In this document: one piece after another, positions 24,874 to 36,349 of the stretch | Layout of the letters: the number at the start of each line of letters is the position of its first letter | How positions within the stretch are numbered: position 1 is the first letter of the stretch | Assembly: GCA_003439945.1 (NCBI GenBank) | Contig: QVRM01007076.1 | Coordinates: 469,001 to 533,000 of the forward strand | Reading direction: 5' to 3' | DNA from: Dermanyssus gallinae | Taxonomy: Eukaryota > Arthropoda > Arachnida > Mesostigmata > Dermanyssidae | Length of the DNA: 64,000 bases | Position numbers and translations under genes: made by a program | Notes under the pieces: model-generated | Told to the model about the DNA's origin: nothing | Seen by the model: the letters and a program-made list of their open reading frames with translations, nothing else | Databases searched by the model: none

Positions 24874-25005
24874 GCGCTCACAGCACAGTCGCCATTCATA
24901 GCCTGCTCTGTATTTGTGTGCATTATCTAGTAACAAATAGCGCTCACAGCACAGTCATCATTCATAGCCTGCTTAAGATTTGTGCATTATCTAGTAACAA
25001 CAGCA
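24874..25005. repeat. Tandem duplication, 66 bp x 2
   Basis: Units start gcgctcacagcacagtc at 24874 and 24940 and end gcattatctagtaacaa. It lies directly after the 84-bp array. Confidence 0.88.
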
Positions 25006-25590
25006 ACAACATACCTAAACTAGTTTTACCTAAATGAATTGATCATGTGGGAAAAAACAAACCGCCAAGAAGGCAGTTAATTCGTCTATGTCAAGCTGTA
25101 TGCACCCCCGAACAAGATATGACGCTACATCTGCCGAGCACCTGCAGCAGCAGCAGTAGCAGCATCCAGAAAAGACAGTGAGTTGTATTAGAACAAGCAA
25201 TCTTGAGGTCACACAGACATCCCAATTCCACGATTGTGTGCGCCACTGCCACTGTCAGCTTTTTCCAAGTCCTTCTCTCTCTCTCTCTCCTCTTTTTCCA
25301 AGTCCAAATGTATGGCTTGGGAAGCCTGTTGTTAAACGTCTCTCAACTCATCTCAAGTCAGGTTGGCATCAAGAGGCGAAGTGTGGGAAGGGGGTGGGTG
25401 GGTGCACTCGCATCCGAATCATCATCAATCGGTAGTAGAAAACTGCATGAGCTTAAGCATTACGAACGTACCTAATCAAATACCAGATGTACAATATAGG
25501 CTCTCCTAGTTCCGAGGCAGCCGATGCAAGCCGCCTCCGAGTACCAGCGCGCATGCACCCGGCCAGGCACGACGAGCCAGGCGTTCTTCA
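25006..25590. other. Unannotated
   Basis: A TCTC run near 25275 and G-rich sequence near 25385. No gene recognised. Confidence 0.45.
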
Positions 25591-25611
25591 TCCTGCTGCC
25601 GAACAACCAAA

Positions 25612-25911
25612 CTAGCCCTTATTTGTTTGGGTTTCCTTTGTTTTTCGAGCGACTGCCTCTGCGGCCTTTTCCACCACCTCCTTGAAGCTCGCGCGCCGCG
25701 AGAAGATCTCTTCTGTAGGAACTTTTGGTTTCGCCGCGTTTTTGTCATCTTGTGATGAGCCGTTTTTGGGCTGACCTTTATCTTTGCTAGCACACTTGCG
25801 TTGAGCATCGGGCGCGAGGTGAGCGTTCTTTGAATTGTCCATGCTCGACTCACAGCATTTTACTGGCGATCGATAACCATTACTCTTGCTGTCATTAGGT
25901 GCGTTCGGCAT
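25612..25911 (-). CDS. Unidentified Lys/Ala-rich open frame
   Basis: An open frame of 99 codons, locally GC-rich against AT-rich flanks, is rich in Lys, Asn and Ser at its start and ends with the helical stretch FKEVVEKAAEAVARKTKETQ. The charged, proline-containing composition would suit a LINE ORF1 N-terminus or a host exon. Neither is established, and no splice sites were confirmed. Confidence 0.25.
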   Translation of the reverse strand: MPNAPNDSKSNGYRSPVKCCESSMDNSKNAHLAPDAQRKCASKDKGQPKNGSSQDDKNAAKPKVPTEEIFSRRASFKEVVEKAAEAVARKTKETQTNKG

Positions 25912-26065
25912 AGATGGACGGGCGTCGGCCGCTTCGTTGCTGGCGATGACTGGCTAGAGCACGCAAAGCTGTCGCCTAGGATTTTATGAGTTAGACAAAC
26001 GTCCAGCGCGGCAACACCACAACGCCACACATTATACGCGCCTGCAAGGATCACCAGTAGGAACT

Positions 26066-26308
26066 CTAGCCGAACTGAGTGAATCCTGCAAGGAAGTAGG
26101 CTCCAGACAGCTTGGTTAGGAGACGGTAAGCCAGATTGTATTGTAAATGGACTCTTCGACGGCGATAGGCCTCATAAACTCGGTCATACGATGAGTCGTA
26201 CATCTTTTCAATCAAAGAGGTAGGCAAAGCGACGTCTCGAGTTAAGATCTTACTTTGAAGGCCAGCAGGGTTAGCCGTACCCTGTAAATCTGGCTTTATG
26301 CAAAGGGG
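26066..26308 (-). CDS. Unidentified 80-codon open frame
   Basis: The minus strand is open from a TGA at 26309-26311 to a TAG at 26066-26068. It reads protein-like: ILTRDVALPTSLIEKMYDSS, YDRVYEAYRRRRVHLQYNLA, YRLLTKLSGAYFLAGF. I do not recognise the family. The next open frames on the same strand are at 25860-26054 and 25612-25911. It could be an exon or a retroelement ORF1 piece. Confidence 0.3.
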   Translation of the reverse strand, partial: PLCIKPDLQGTANPAGLQSKILTRDVALPTSLIEKMYDSSYDRVYEAYRRRRVHLQYNLAYRLLTKLSGAYFLAGFTQFG

Positions 26309-26400
26309 TCACACCGATACCTTACGGCCTAAGATGTTGAAGATTGGCCTACAGCCTTAATTTGAAGGAACTTTATATCATCAATCAATAGCGGATTGGG

Positions 26401-26537
26401 GCCTGAACGGTGAGTTGTTTTACTATATGACGCAAGTCCTGACCGAACGCGGTCAGTGTCGTAGCTATATGATGGGGATTAAGAAAAACTTACAGTACAT
26501 GGAAGACATAGAATCCATGATGATGAGGGCGAAGGCA
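26401..26537 (+). mobile_element. R1-like LINE tail fragment, plus arm
   Basis: The frame reads YYMTQVLTERGQCRSYMMGI then MEDIESMMMRAKA, similar to the TQVLTGHGNF block before the zinc knuckle of R1-like ORF2 proteins. It forms an inverted repeat with 26920-27057 (16 differences in 137 bases). Confidence 0.65.
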
Positions 26538-26919
26538 TTCTAATGGCACTCTAGGTTCCCTGATCGTCATATTGATTATACGATCGCATAGCATTTAAGT
26601 ATAAGTACATCCAAGTAATTACACCATCTTTTTTGTTTCTGTTTTTGGATTCTGCGAATCACTGGCGTACTACTTACACCCCCACTAAACTCGTATTTCT
26701 TCTTACCTTCCCAAGCTCACTCTTCCTTTGGCTTTACCTTGAAACCACTGAGACGTCTACACGCCGTCCTCCATCATCGTTTTCTCTGCTCCTCTCTCTA
26801 TCTTCACGCACTGCCGTGTGAGTCGCCCAGATGAATAAGAGCAAGGCCAAGTTTAGCCGGTTTTTCTAAAGTCATCTTGAGTTACAAGATGACACCGATT
26901 CAGGCCGTCGTCTCTTTCC

Positions 26920-27057
26920 ACGCCTCCGCTCTCATCATCATGCATCCTGTGTCTTCCATGTACTGTAAGTTTTTCTTAATTCCCATCATATAGCTCAGAC
27001 ACTGACCGCGCCCGATCAGCACCTACGTCATATAGTAAAATAACTTACCGTTCAGGC
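26920..27057 (-). mobile_element. R1-like LINE tail fragment, minus arm
   Basis: Inverted partner of 26401-26537 with about 88% identity over the arm. It encodes FYYMT, a stop, then GRGQCLSYMMGIKKNLQYME. The 382 bases between the arms hold no gene. Confidence 0.65.
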
Positions 27058-27059
27058 CA

Positions 27060-28860
27060 TCGCACCACACTCCGAGGTCCGGTACAGCACTCGTAGTTCC
27101 CATTGGTCAACCCTTGTGCTCTGGAACCCGGAATCTGACGTCGGTACAGGTGGGGAGGCGCACCCATGCATCTGAACGGCAGGTGCTTCCGTCAACTTGG
27201 GTGGTCTGTTGGGTTTGGTAGCTGTTAAGTGACCACTGTAAGTGCTCTCACTAGAGCGTACTATCTGTTTGATTCTCGTCTTCGTCGTGGTCCCGAGACC
27301 CTCATGTTAAGGTCTATTATTCTCTCTAATGGCCTTCTAGATATTTAGGCTTAGAAATTTGACAGCCCAGGATATATTGGTACTTAAACTTTAGCACCGA
27401 GTAAACCTGTGTTGGCCTCAAGGATATCGAAATACTGCTGAATACTGCCCGCCTCGTTTCAATTTATAGCGAGTGTGAACGATTTCGAAGACGGTTTGCG
27501 ATAGATGCGCTTTTTAGGTATCTTTTAAGTAGACGGGCTCTCTACTTAGTTCTAGAATTCTTCAAGCTGGTCGAAAAAAGACTGGTCAGCATAGATAAGT
27601 TTATCGCGTAAGCCCGTGGGCAAGCTATGGTTGTAGAAGGCAGCTTTAACGTTATAATGGGACCTTGGTAGTCCAGACACTCTTGGCAAGGTGGCACAAG
27701 GTGGCTTCTGAGGTCTCTAATGGTTCCGCACCTCTGTATTGAAAACGCAAATGCCGCTCATTCAGCCTGCCAAATAACTGCTAGCCCTCAGCAAATATTC
27801 TCTTGGATTGGGGGAGTGGCCGCTGTGTTCCTCTTCAACGATTGTTTACAATCTCGAGGGGAGCTGTCATTCGGCCTGAAACGACCCTCTGAGGCAGAAC
27901 GTGCTCCGTTCTTCTTGCCTCTAGCACAGAAAGCACTGATGAAATTCCATAGTCTAACTGTATTGCATTGGAACTATTTGAAGCATTTTTTGCAAAAGAT
28001 GCCCTGGCTCATCGGAGTTCTCGTCTGCCTTGAAGTAAACAGCATAAGTGCAGCAAAAAAAATAAACAAATCTAAAACGCAGCAAAAAAATATACAAATC
28101 TGCCTAAACGAAGCACAAATGCACGCTTTTATCCTATGCTTCCCGTCATAGGGATATGGCATCTCATTTTTACAAAACACTTACTACCGTTTGTGAAGCA
28201 ATGGTACCGGGAAAAGCAAAAGAGTTTGGTAAGAGCACATCATTCCCTCATCGTTGCATGCCGAGAGCCACATCACAACGACGCATTCCTTCGCTCATTG
28301 TGTAGCGTAGATTCGGCAAGACGATTAGTTGGGTCGCGCACAAAGAGGCTTGTAGAGGTTAGAAATCGAATCTATTTGAACACATTGGGAGTAGGTGTGA
28401 TGGAAGATAAAAAAAGTCTGTGACCGGTGCTCTTCGTGTTCTGAAAAAAACAGCTTGCAGCGCATCGTTCTGTCTATTTTTGTCCTGCGGAGTATATCGT
28501 CATACTGAACATCGCCCCATCTGAATACGTCGTAGCAACGCACTGGTAAGGACGAAGCCGAGTAGCGGCCAAGATCAAGACGCCGAGTGTTTTGAAAGAA
28601 AACGACCGGCCGTTTATGAAACAGAGCGTTCTTATCCAGAGAAGAGACTGTGCCCTTTGTGTCGACTGAAACAATATGAAGTTGGTCCTATCAGCACTAA
28701 CAGCTGAGCCGCTTTTGTTAAAAATATTGATCACTCCTGCACTTGCAAGAGTGCTAAGGCTAGCTCAGTGCCAGAGCTTGGGAACCCATGCCCAAAATAA
28801 TGGTAGTATCATAGGAATCTATAATAAAGGACCTAATTAATAACCGACGGTCGGAACATG
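27060..28860. other. Unannotated
   Basis: An open frame of 143 codons at 27720-28151 (plus) has no domain that I recognise and is not framed by splice sites I could support. Nothing else was seen. Confidence 0.4.
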
Positions 28861-28864
28861 ACAA

Positions 28865-30905
28865 TTGGGTCCCTGGGAACGTGTACACGTTTACGAAGGG
28901 TCCAATAAAGGAACCAACTATCTCTGGAGGGTTCCCCGGACCGAAGCCGCGTTGCCCCGTTACACATCCAGCGACAGACGCTGTCTGAGAAATTCGCCCG
29001 CTCGCCTATCACCGCTGGCTAGACCTAGTCGCCTTCCGACCTTCTGTAGCAAACCGCGAGTGGACGGACCCGGCCCGCTAAGTGTCTCGAAGGCAAGTGG
29101 GTAGAACCCGTACGGGTACCCGATGTTCTGGTATTTTCTTACCTTGCCTGCCTCGGCGAGAGCTGAAGCATATCCGGCCCGGGCCGCGCCAGCACTAACC
29201 ATTGAAGGGGCTAATGAGTCAGTAACTGTCGCGTCCCAAACCAGCATGCAACCGCTCTCGACCGGGGTTAAGGTCAGACCGTCGGGTCTCTTTCCGCCTT
29301 CCCTATCCAGTCCGACGGGTTCCAGGACGCACGGTAGGCCACTTGAGCGTAGGGCTCTGCTGAAGGTTTCGTTCAGGGCTTAGTGTCGGGCTCCGCTACC
29401 TGCGCTGACGATACAGGATAGCCCGTGGCGTTCATCAGGCTGGACGGCGTCACCGCAGACGCAGGTATGACCGTGCACAAGGTCCGTCCCCAAACAAAGT
29501 CTGATCGCGATTCTCACCGACTCGTCATCTAGGAGTGTCCCGATCCGAGCACAGGGTACGGCGTGGAGCCATGCGCCCGCCCCCCTAGAGGAGACGGCGC
29601 GCAGCCTGGCCCTATCAGCGTCTGTGGCGCTTTCCGCGATGAGATTTTCAACCATTTGCTCATGTAAAGCCGCCGACCAATCTCTCTGGCGTCCAGCTTC
29701 GGCGGGCTCGTGGCCGCACAGGGCAACTGCTCTACGGCGGCTTGTTTCTAAGCGATCTTCTAGGTCCGTAAGAGCGACTGAATCAAGAAGTGATTTAGCC
29801 TGTTGTAAAGACCTGTGCAGGGAAGCTACCAGAGCTACCTCCGATAGGACAATAGCATCAGGCAACCCTAGACCCCCCCCCCCCCAAAGAACGGGGAGTA
29901 GAGCTTGTTGACGTGCTTCTGCCGTTAGACTGAGATTCAAAAGAGCCTCAACTGTAGTAAGCACGGTGTCGTTTAGTCGCTCAAGGAGTCCCGGAGCAAG
30001 CGAGCAGTCTGCACCTCGAAACAGGTGATTGAGACGTAGGGCCAAAAATTAAGATCTCAGAAGAAAAAGGCCCCGGTGAGATCCTACCAAAGGAATGCGT
30101 GACATCGCATGCTCTAGTTTTCCTATCCACCTTTCGAGAGCTGCCGATGATCTGCATCAGGTGCCCCGCCCAGTACACCGTCGTCTAAGTACTATGTGTT
30201 TAGAGGGCACTCGAGAGTGTCGACTAACTCCTTGATACCCAGGCAAAACAGGGGGGGACCCAATGGGTCGCCCTGCTGCACCCCAGTTTGCGACATTATG
30301 GTATCATGCGGAGGAGAAGGCAAGATGGTTCTTTATGAGCTAGTTCCACTTGGCGGAACATACTCGGTGCCCACGCCTTGACCGCATTTAACAGGTGGTC
30401 CCTCCGAATGGTGTTAAAGGCGTTTTTAAAGTCAAGCTTGGCCACAAGGGTGGCTTCGGTACGAGACTCCAAGAAGGACCGAGTTGAATGCACCGCGGCC
30501 TCGCATCCTCCGGGTGTCGCAAATCCGAGCTGATGACAACCTAGAGCACCTGATACTTCCGCCTTGTTTTCAAAAATGCAGATCTTTGCCGCCAGCCTTC
30601 GGATTACGGATTAGCATGCGATGGGCCTCACACCACCATCTTTCTTCTTGAGAGCAAAAAGTCGGGCGCCGAAGATAAGGGGTCGCCAGTCGGGAAAGGC
30701 AATCCCCATCGAAGAAGATCCACAACCTTGACCAGGGCAGACGCAAGCCGGTCTGCGGCAGCCCCTAGAGCGGGGGACAACAGGTCTTGTAAGAGCCGGG
30801 GTCTGATGAAATCCAGGCCAGCTGCTGAATTACGGGAAAACGTTTGTATGGCAGACCGGACGATCTCGATGTAGTTGATGGCAGGAGCACGTGAGGAGGA
30901 CTAGG
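28865..30905 (-). mobile_element. R2-group (RLE) LINE relic, family D
   Basis: Read 5' to 3' on the minus strand, the order is: AAGLDFIRPRLLQDLLSPALG; FGARLFALKKKDGGVRPIAC (RT block 2); HQLGFATPGGCEAAVHSTRS; LVAKLDFKNAFNTIRRDHLL (block 3); GVQQGDPLGPPLFCLGI (block 4); YLDDG (block 5, 30180-30191); then GGLGLPDAIVLSEVALVASL, the knuckle CVCGDAVQPDERHGLSC and the restriction-like endonuclease RPDG...LVWDATV. This RT-knuckle-RLE order defines the R2 group. Several stops break it, including TAG at 30192-30194 just before YLDD and a TAA near 28958. The N-terminal finger region is missing, so the copy is 5' truncated near 30905. Confidence 0.85.
29380..30045 (-). pseudogene. RLE LINE ORF2, post-RT domain segment
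   Basis: This is the longest intact stretch of the relic (221 codons). It covers the region after the catalytic core through the CCHC knuckle (CVCG, then HGLSC). It ends at a stop where the family continues into the endonuclease linker (ALNETFSRALRSSGLP lies just beyond). It would have been part of a single ORF2 protein. Confidence 0.8.
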
Positions 30906-30909
30906 CCAT

Positions 30910-31395
30910 GTTAGGAAGGACCTTACAAAAATTTTCCCCATCTGTTTTAGGCCACAAAAAAATTAGAAGAGTCAGAAACGTTACCATTCTGAGAACAGGT
31001 TTCTAAGTCGTTATGGTGTCTCCGTGTAGCCATAAACACTCAATGAGGCCAATTTTTGTTTGAGGAGGTTTAGGGTGTGGAGTACAATTACGTACGACTG
31101 ATTAAAAGCATAACAGGGGTTAATGAGCCCCTCACATGCTCATGCTCAGACAGTGTGGAACAGCTCAGCCACCTAAAGGCAAGTCTCGCAGACAAACCTT
31201 GGCGTTTGGCAAAAGTCGAGCCGAAAGAATAAAGCAATACCCGCAGGAACATTATATGGATATTGATGTATTCCTATTACCTCACACTCTAAGTAGCTTT
31301 AAATCTAGACAAGGTTACCAGAATTGCAGACGCGTGTACGCTAGTTGGAGTGATACCACTGTGGTATTTCCTACCGTTGAAAATTGGCACTCATA
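30910..31395. other. Unannotated
   Basis: No recognisable coding or repeat content between the RLE LINE and the next relic. Confidence 0.4.
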
Positions 31396-31489
31396 TTAAT
31401 TCATGGAACTATTTAGCGTGTGATCTGACCCCGCTGCCAATTGAGCTGTAACTCCCTCTACCACAGGTTTTAAAAACGATATATATATA

Positions 31490-31968
31490 TATATATATAT
31501 GAAGCTACCAGCGCTGATAGGTTCTTCTGAGGGAGAATATGTCTTACACAGCGAGAGCGATGTGTCCCTAAAAACTTCGAACACAGAGTGCAGATCAGCT
31601 TCATATAATCGCCTCGTCTCAAAAGCATCCAGAACACTATCACGAACGTCGTGAATACTGGCGTACACAAAAAATCGATTTCTTTTTTATTAAATTTTAA
31701 CAGCAAGCGTTGCCGGGGCAATTCCGCCAAAACTGATTGAAATGCGTGAGGAGATAAATCGGCAATGGGAGCGACGTAAATGCCGCGCTTCACCACCGAG
31801 TCTCGCCAAGCTACGACATGCTGTGGCGAGTTCAAAGCCATCGATAGAGTGTGATGCGCCATTGAATTCGTCCAGCCATGCTTCGCTGACTACAGCTGCG
31901 TCTAGGTGAGCGCCCTCCTTAGGCAAAAACATGAATATATGCATATGTAAGTGTAAAGTTGATTTCAA
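31490..31968 (-). mobile_element. Possible LINE AP-endonuclease relic
   Basis: The minus strand reads HLDAAVVSEAWLDEFNGASH then SIDGFELATACRSLARLGG, similar to the VxxTETWL...GG start of LINE apurinic endonucleases, with Glu in the expected place. After frame changes it continues VVKRGIYVAPIADL. Later motifs are not identifiable. It touches (TA)n at 31480-31500. Confidence 0.45.
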
Positions 31969-32189
31969 ATATACTCGTCCTTTCTTTCGCTATGCCAATT
32001 CTCGACTAAGAGGCACAATGTCGCTTCCTGTGATTAATTCTGGCATTACATACGCCACAAATAACCTTGACGAACAACCTTAGCAAATCAGTTTGCATCT
32101 CGCTCACATCTCTCGTTATCCAACTCGCGATAATCCCGTCAGCGGTTTTTACATGCAACAGGTGTCGTAAATTTCAGAAACTTGATCTG

Positions 32190-32460
32190 CTCCTTTCTGA
32201 ACCACTCAAGCTGATTTTAAAGGAATACTATAATGATGGTATCGTTCCTGACATGCTTAGGTAAAGTATCGTAACCGCGACCCACAAAAAGGTTCAAAGA
32301 ACAGATGTGAAAAATTACAGGCATGTATCACAGTACTCTACTGCACGTTGCATTAGGAAAAAAAGACTCGTGGCGCACATAGAGAGTTTTTTCTTGTACA
32401 AAACAAGCTACTCGATTCCGCTCAACACTACTTCAGTTCTCATCGATCAACGTGTACTCA
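32190..32460 (+). mobile_element. LINE RT fingers relic
   Basis: The frame reads PLKLILKEYYNDGIVPDMLR, a stop, SIVTATHKK, then RTDVKNYRHVSQYSTARCI. This is the fingers region (NYRPISLLST in intact CR1/jockey elements). It ends at a (TA)n array. Confidence 0.6.
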
Positions 32461-32462
32461 AC

Positions 32463-32487
32463 ATATATATATATATATATATGCATG

Positions 32488-32522
<35 letters not shown>

Positions 32523-32524
32523 TG

Positions 32525-32584
<60 letters not shown>
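32463..32584. repeat. (TA)n microsatellite, about 120 bp
   Basis: Three TA blocks separated by gcatgta interruptions. Confidence 0.95.
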
Positions 32585-32587
<3 letters not shown>

Positions 32588-32589
32588 AA

Positions 32590-33180
32590 TAAAAGCATGT
32601 ATTATATAAGGGGCGCCACAAAAAGATCGCAGTGTTTACCTATGTGCACAATATACGCATATAAGCATATATATACGTATAATATGATCGACGTACGATC
32701 AGGATTCGGCCACTCTAGAACGAATCAGCGGCAGGCAAAGACTATCCGAGAGGCAAGCGGCCATGTAGCCATGCGCCATGTAGCCTGCCCTAACCTGGCG
32801 TCTGACATTGCTGCCCGCGTCTCCGGCTCCTCCTTGCACCGGCACTACCACGGCGCCCCAATCGCTCTTATGCATGGCAAAAACATGTATTACATACTAC
32901 AGCTTTCCTCTCAACTTGTATTAGCAGACATCCGAGGTACACGCATAAACGCACAGCCACACGCAGACCCACATTCAGATCTACTAGTAGGAGAAGAGGT
33001 ACACGATCGTGGAGCTACACACGGCGCCGGCAGCCGCATACCCACTACACCTGCAGCTGTTAGCGGCCGAAGCTGAAAGCAAGCGGAAAATCTCCTAGTG
33101 ATGCCGACGGTAATTGGTTTTTGCTTAGGGAAACTCTTCCTTTCAGCTGGCTGCTCTCTCTCTCTCTCTCTGGCATGTAC
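32590..33180. other. Unannotated
   Basis: A 159-codon open frame starting at 32597 has no recognisable domain. A TCTC run lies near 33153. Confidence 0.4.
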
Positions 33181-33182
33181 AG

Positions 33183-33266
<84 letters not shown>
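33183..33266. repeat. (TA)n microsatellite
   Basis: A TA run with one CA interruption. Confidence 0.95.
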
Positions 33267-33267
<1 letters not shown>

Positions 33268-33561
33268 CCTTTGTTCTAGCTTTGCCCTATCAGCGTTCGT
33301 TCTCGCCTGTTTGCCAGGTGAGGACTCGTTCAAAGGCACGATGGAATGTCAAGCAAATTACCACAACTACGTCCGCGTCGAGCTGGACCTGGAAGATGCT
33401 GAGGCTAGCGTAGACAAGCGTGCAATCGACACAAGTAAAGAAATGTAGGAGTTACGTTAAGAACAACAACAATAACAACAGCAGCAGCATCTATGTTTTT
33501 TAAAGTCAGACATTGTAAAATAAGGGGCAATTGCGTGACGACAGTACCATACTGTATATAG

Positions 33562-33757
33562 GTCGAGCCCGGTGGCGTGGTGGCTTTAGTCTGCGCCTCG
33601 CAACCGGAGGAGACACATAGCAGGTGCGCGGGTTCGAGCCCCACCGTTGCCCCACCTTTGTATTTATGGGACATGTCCGTCCGTCTATGAAGCAATGTGA
33701 AAAACAGTTCCGTGGACGTTGAAGCTTGGCTGAGGGTCAGCCCGAAAACTTTACTTT
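33562..33757 (+). mobile_element. SINE family 2, full-length reference copy
   Basis: A tRNA-like head (gagcccggtggcgtggtggc, then ggttcgagccc as B box) has a long variable arm (gcctcgcaaccggaggaga). It is followed by a unique body (ccgtctatgaagcaatgtga, cagttccgtggacgt, cttggctgagggtcagcc). Flanks gtaccatactgta (33544-33556) and gtatcatactata (33759-33771) are close enough to be a target-site duplication. It would be transcribed by RNA polymerase III and mobilised by a LINE. Confidence 0.8.
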
Positions 33758-33882
33758 GGTATCATACTATACGAACAATTTTTATTCCAAATATGCTTAG
33801 CGTGACTCTTAGTTCTATGTGAGTAACGTATCCCACTAGATTCATGTTTGCGTTGGTGGTGTTATGCATTTCTTCTACATTT

Positions 33883-34083
33883 CTACTGAACGACAGGCAG
33901 AGCGTCACTGTCACCTTCAATACTTACTCCTTCAATCATAATGTACCGATCGTCTGCGGCGTATGATCCGTCTCGACTAGATCGTAGTAGTTTTGTTTTG
34001 GCGATGCTGATTTTCAGTTGGTTATCTTCTAGCACCAAAAAGAGACTTCCCGTTGATAAAACTGCATGTGGTTTCGTGTTCAA
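33883..34083 (-). mobile_element. LINE RT relic
   Basis: The minus strand reads LVLEDNQLKISIAKTKLLRS, the reverse transcriptase block after the catalytic Asp pair (LKINxxKTKLM). Only about 65 codons are open and no other blocks adjoin. Confidence 0.5.
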
Positions 34084-34089
34084 GCGAGA

Positions 34090-35560
34090 TCTTACAAGTT
34101 AAAGTTCTGTAAACGACGCTAATTCGAGCAATTCTGCGGTAGTTGGTTGGGTGTGTTGTTTCACTCTCCTTTTTGTAAATTGGCTGCAGGAAACTTTTTC
34201 CGGTATTCTACAGCTGCGTAGGCTTACGTTGTACTCCCACTGTCATTATTTAATTGACTTGGTGGAGTGGGCCGTTTTGCGAGGAGTATTCATGATTTTG
34301 TAGCATTCTGTTGTGCGAGTGCTACGCGCTAAATTATGTTCTATGCGTGTGTCTTTTCTTGCTTGATTTTTTTTTTAAATCCCGTTTTATGTCAGCGAGT
34401 CGTTGTAGTGTCCCTGGGCTAAAATCAGTGTGACTACATGTGGTGAAATGTATGGCTTTGTATTGCGTATTAAACCATGCTCTGTGCGCAGTGAGTTTGC
34501 AAAATCATTTTTACGTATATTATATCTTAATTGCGCACCGTATAGGTCTTTCAGTGGCACGGATATCGTTTGTTAGTTGAATAGGCTAAAGTACTTGTTG
34601 TAATATCTGGCAGCTCAGTGATATATAATATATCAACAGCTCAGTGAGCGGTTGAGGGTGTGTGCTAGTGGTGCATTAGGCGTGTCGGATCGGTGCAAGT
34701 TGAACGTGACTTCATAGCGTTTTCCTTAAGTTGAGGGGCTTTTTGAAATGTTCTTCTAACTGCTAATCAAAATTTTCTGTCAAAATGACAGCGTCTCTTT
34801 ACGGCCACTGACTCTATCGGATTCTAGCCGTGTATATGGGCCTCTATTTTTTTCGGAATGAATTAGTTCCATGTCGTCTGGGTGTACATTGCACCGTAAA
34901 TACAATACGTGCGTCCAAGCCGACGGGCAAGTGTTTACTAGCCTCTACTCGAACGTCGCAAATATCATAGCGTAGTAACCCTGCATTAAGCGTTTGTGTT
35001 GCACGCAGTTGTTATGCGCACGCTCGTATTAAATTTCGTTACTCAAATACACTGTTTTTGTTGGCTCATTAGTGGAACAGTACATACTAGATTCAGCCTT
35101 ATAGAAACAGAATGAATCAAACAGGTGTGAATAATAAACTAATTTCAAATGAACAAGTAAGAAGCATGACAACAAATGATTTGCTAGAAATTGAACGAAA
35201 ATAAGTATGCGCCTTGCTCTAGAGAACGTTAAGCATTGGCGTTCCACCGCTGTTACGTGTCACCGTTCACGTTAACTTCAGGTGTGTATCGTATTGCTTC
35301 GAAGCAACTGGTGGTTACAGAACATGGATTTCAACGTTGTTGTTGTTGTTGTTGTTGTTTTGTTGTTGTTCGCCGACAAGGGAATGTCTTGGCTAAAAGC
35401 TTGATCTTTGTTATCCTCACACACTTCGTACTTAACTGTACGCCACAAGCGTCGATGTGGACTTTAACGTAGTCGCTGCCGTTGCTGGTTTCGTATGGGC
35501 GATGCTCAGGGACAGGGTCTCTTGCAAGAATCTTTGCAATTTCATTTTGGCTCACTCTCT
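34090..35560. other. Unannotated, (GTT)n near 35338
   Basis: No gene recognised. Contains a short (GTT)n array at 35338-35372 and poly-T near 34368. Confidence 0.45.
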
Positions 35561-35574
35561 TTGCCGGCTAGCTT

Positions 35575-35795
35575 TTTTTTTCGTTTACGTTTTTCCGTAA
35601 TTGTTTATGCCCGTGTGCGTGTGTTTTTCATGTCATGGCTAATGTTTAATCCACTCCGGCATTTACCTTGTCAAAATTGGAAACCATGCAAACCAATTTA
35701 AGAGTAGTGGCCGGTCTGGGTCTCGAACCCAGGCCTCCCGAATGCAAGGCAAAGGCTTTGCTACTAAGTCTCTCTCTCTCTGAACTCGTGACCCT
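35575..35795 (-). mobile_element. SINE family 1, tRNA-headed, copy 1
   Basis: On the minus strand the B box ggttcgagacc (complement of 35719-35729) and an A-box region with ttagtagcaaagcctttgcc form a tRNA-like head. The body matches the copy at 55102-55296, and the 3' end is an A run (T run at about 35571-35580). Confidence 0.8.
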
Positions 35796-36349
35796 GCCAC
35801 CGCGACAATACTCACCTCGTCCGGTTGGCGTTCGCACGTTCGCGAAGAAAAAGTCGGTTTAGCACGACGATGGCAACAATGTACACACGTCTGTCGTCTA
35901 CGTAACTAACTATAGGTATATAGAAACAGGAATAGAAAAACTACGGGTTGCCATGATCACCTTCACCCCGCATCTCTCCACCGTTTGTAGCAATCGCAGT
36001 CATTATTGCGGCCCAATACGTCGTTTATGCCGTTCCCGGCCGTTCAGGTGTCGTACGTGGCTAGCATAGAAATCAGCAGACTCATTTCGCTTTTGGCCCT
36101 TGGCCGGTGGTCAGGCAAAGGAGATGTATATATAGGAAGAGAGAAGAAAAAGAGAAATAAATCTAATTATTCATTAACATCTTCTATATATATATATATA
36201 TATATACTGGCTAAGTCTCTCTCCCCCTATCTCTTTCTCTCTCTCTATATATATAGGTGTATGTATAACGGCAAATTTTTATTCTTTCACATTAAACAAC
36301 TTTTTATGTTAACACTTTGGAGTGAACAATTGTCTCCGCGTTAACGTGT

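Noticed and set aside
24403..25005. CRISPR-like array
   Set aside because: Units are contiguous tandem repeats without unique spacers, in a eukaryotic context.
27720..28151. 143-codon open frame as a host gene
   Set aside because: No recognisable domain, no splice evidence and ordinary length for chance in this composition.
29123..29383. Plus-strand frames across 29.1-29.9 kb
   Set aside because: Shadows of the minus-strand RLE LINE ORF2, whose motifs are clear.
35700..35790. A genuine tRNA gene
   Set aside because: A and B boxes are present, but the same sequence recurs at 55.2 kb with a shared non-tRNA body and poly-A, and the anticodon stem pairs poorly, so it is a SINE.
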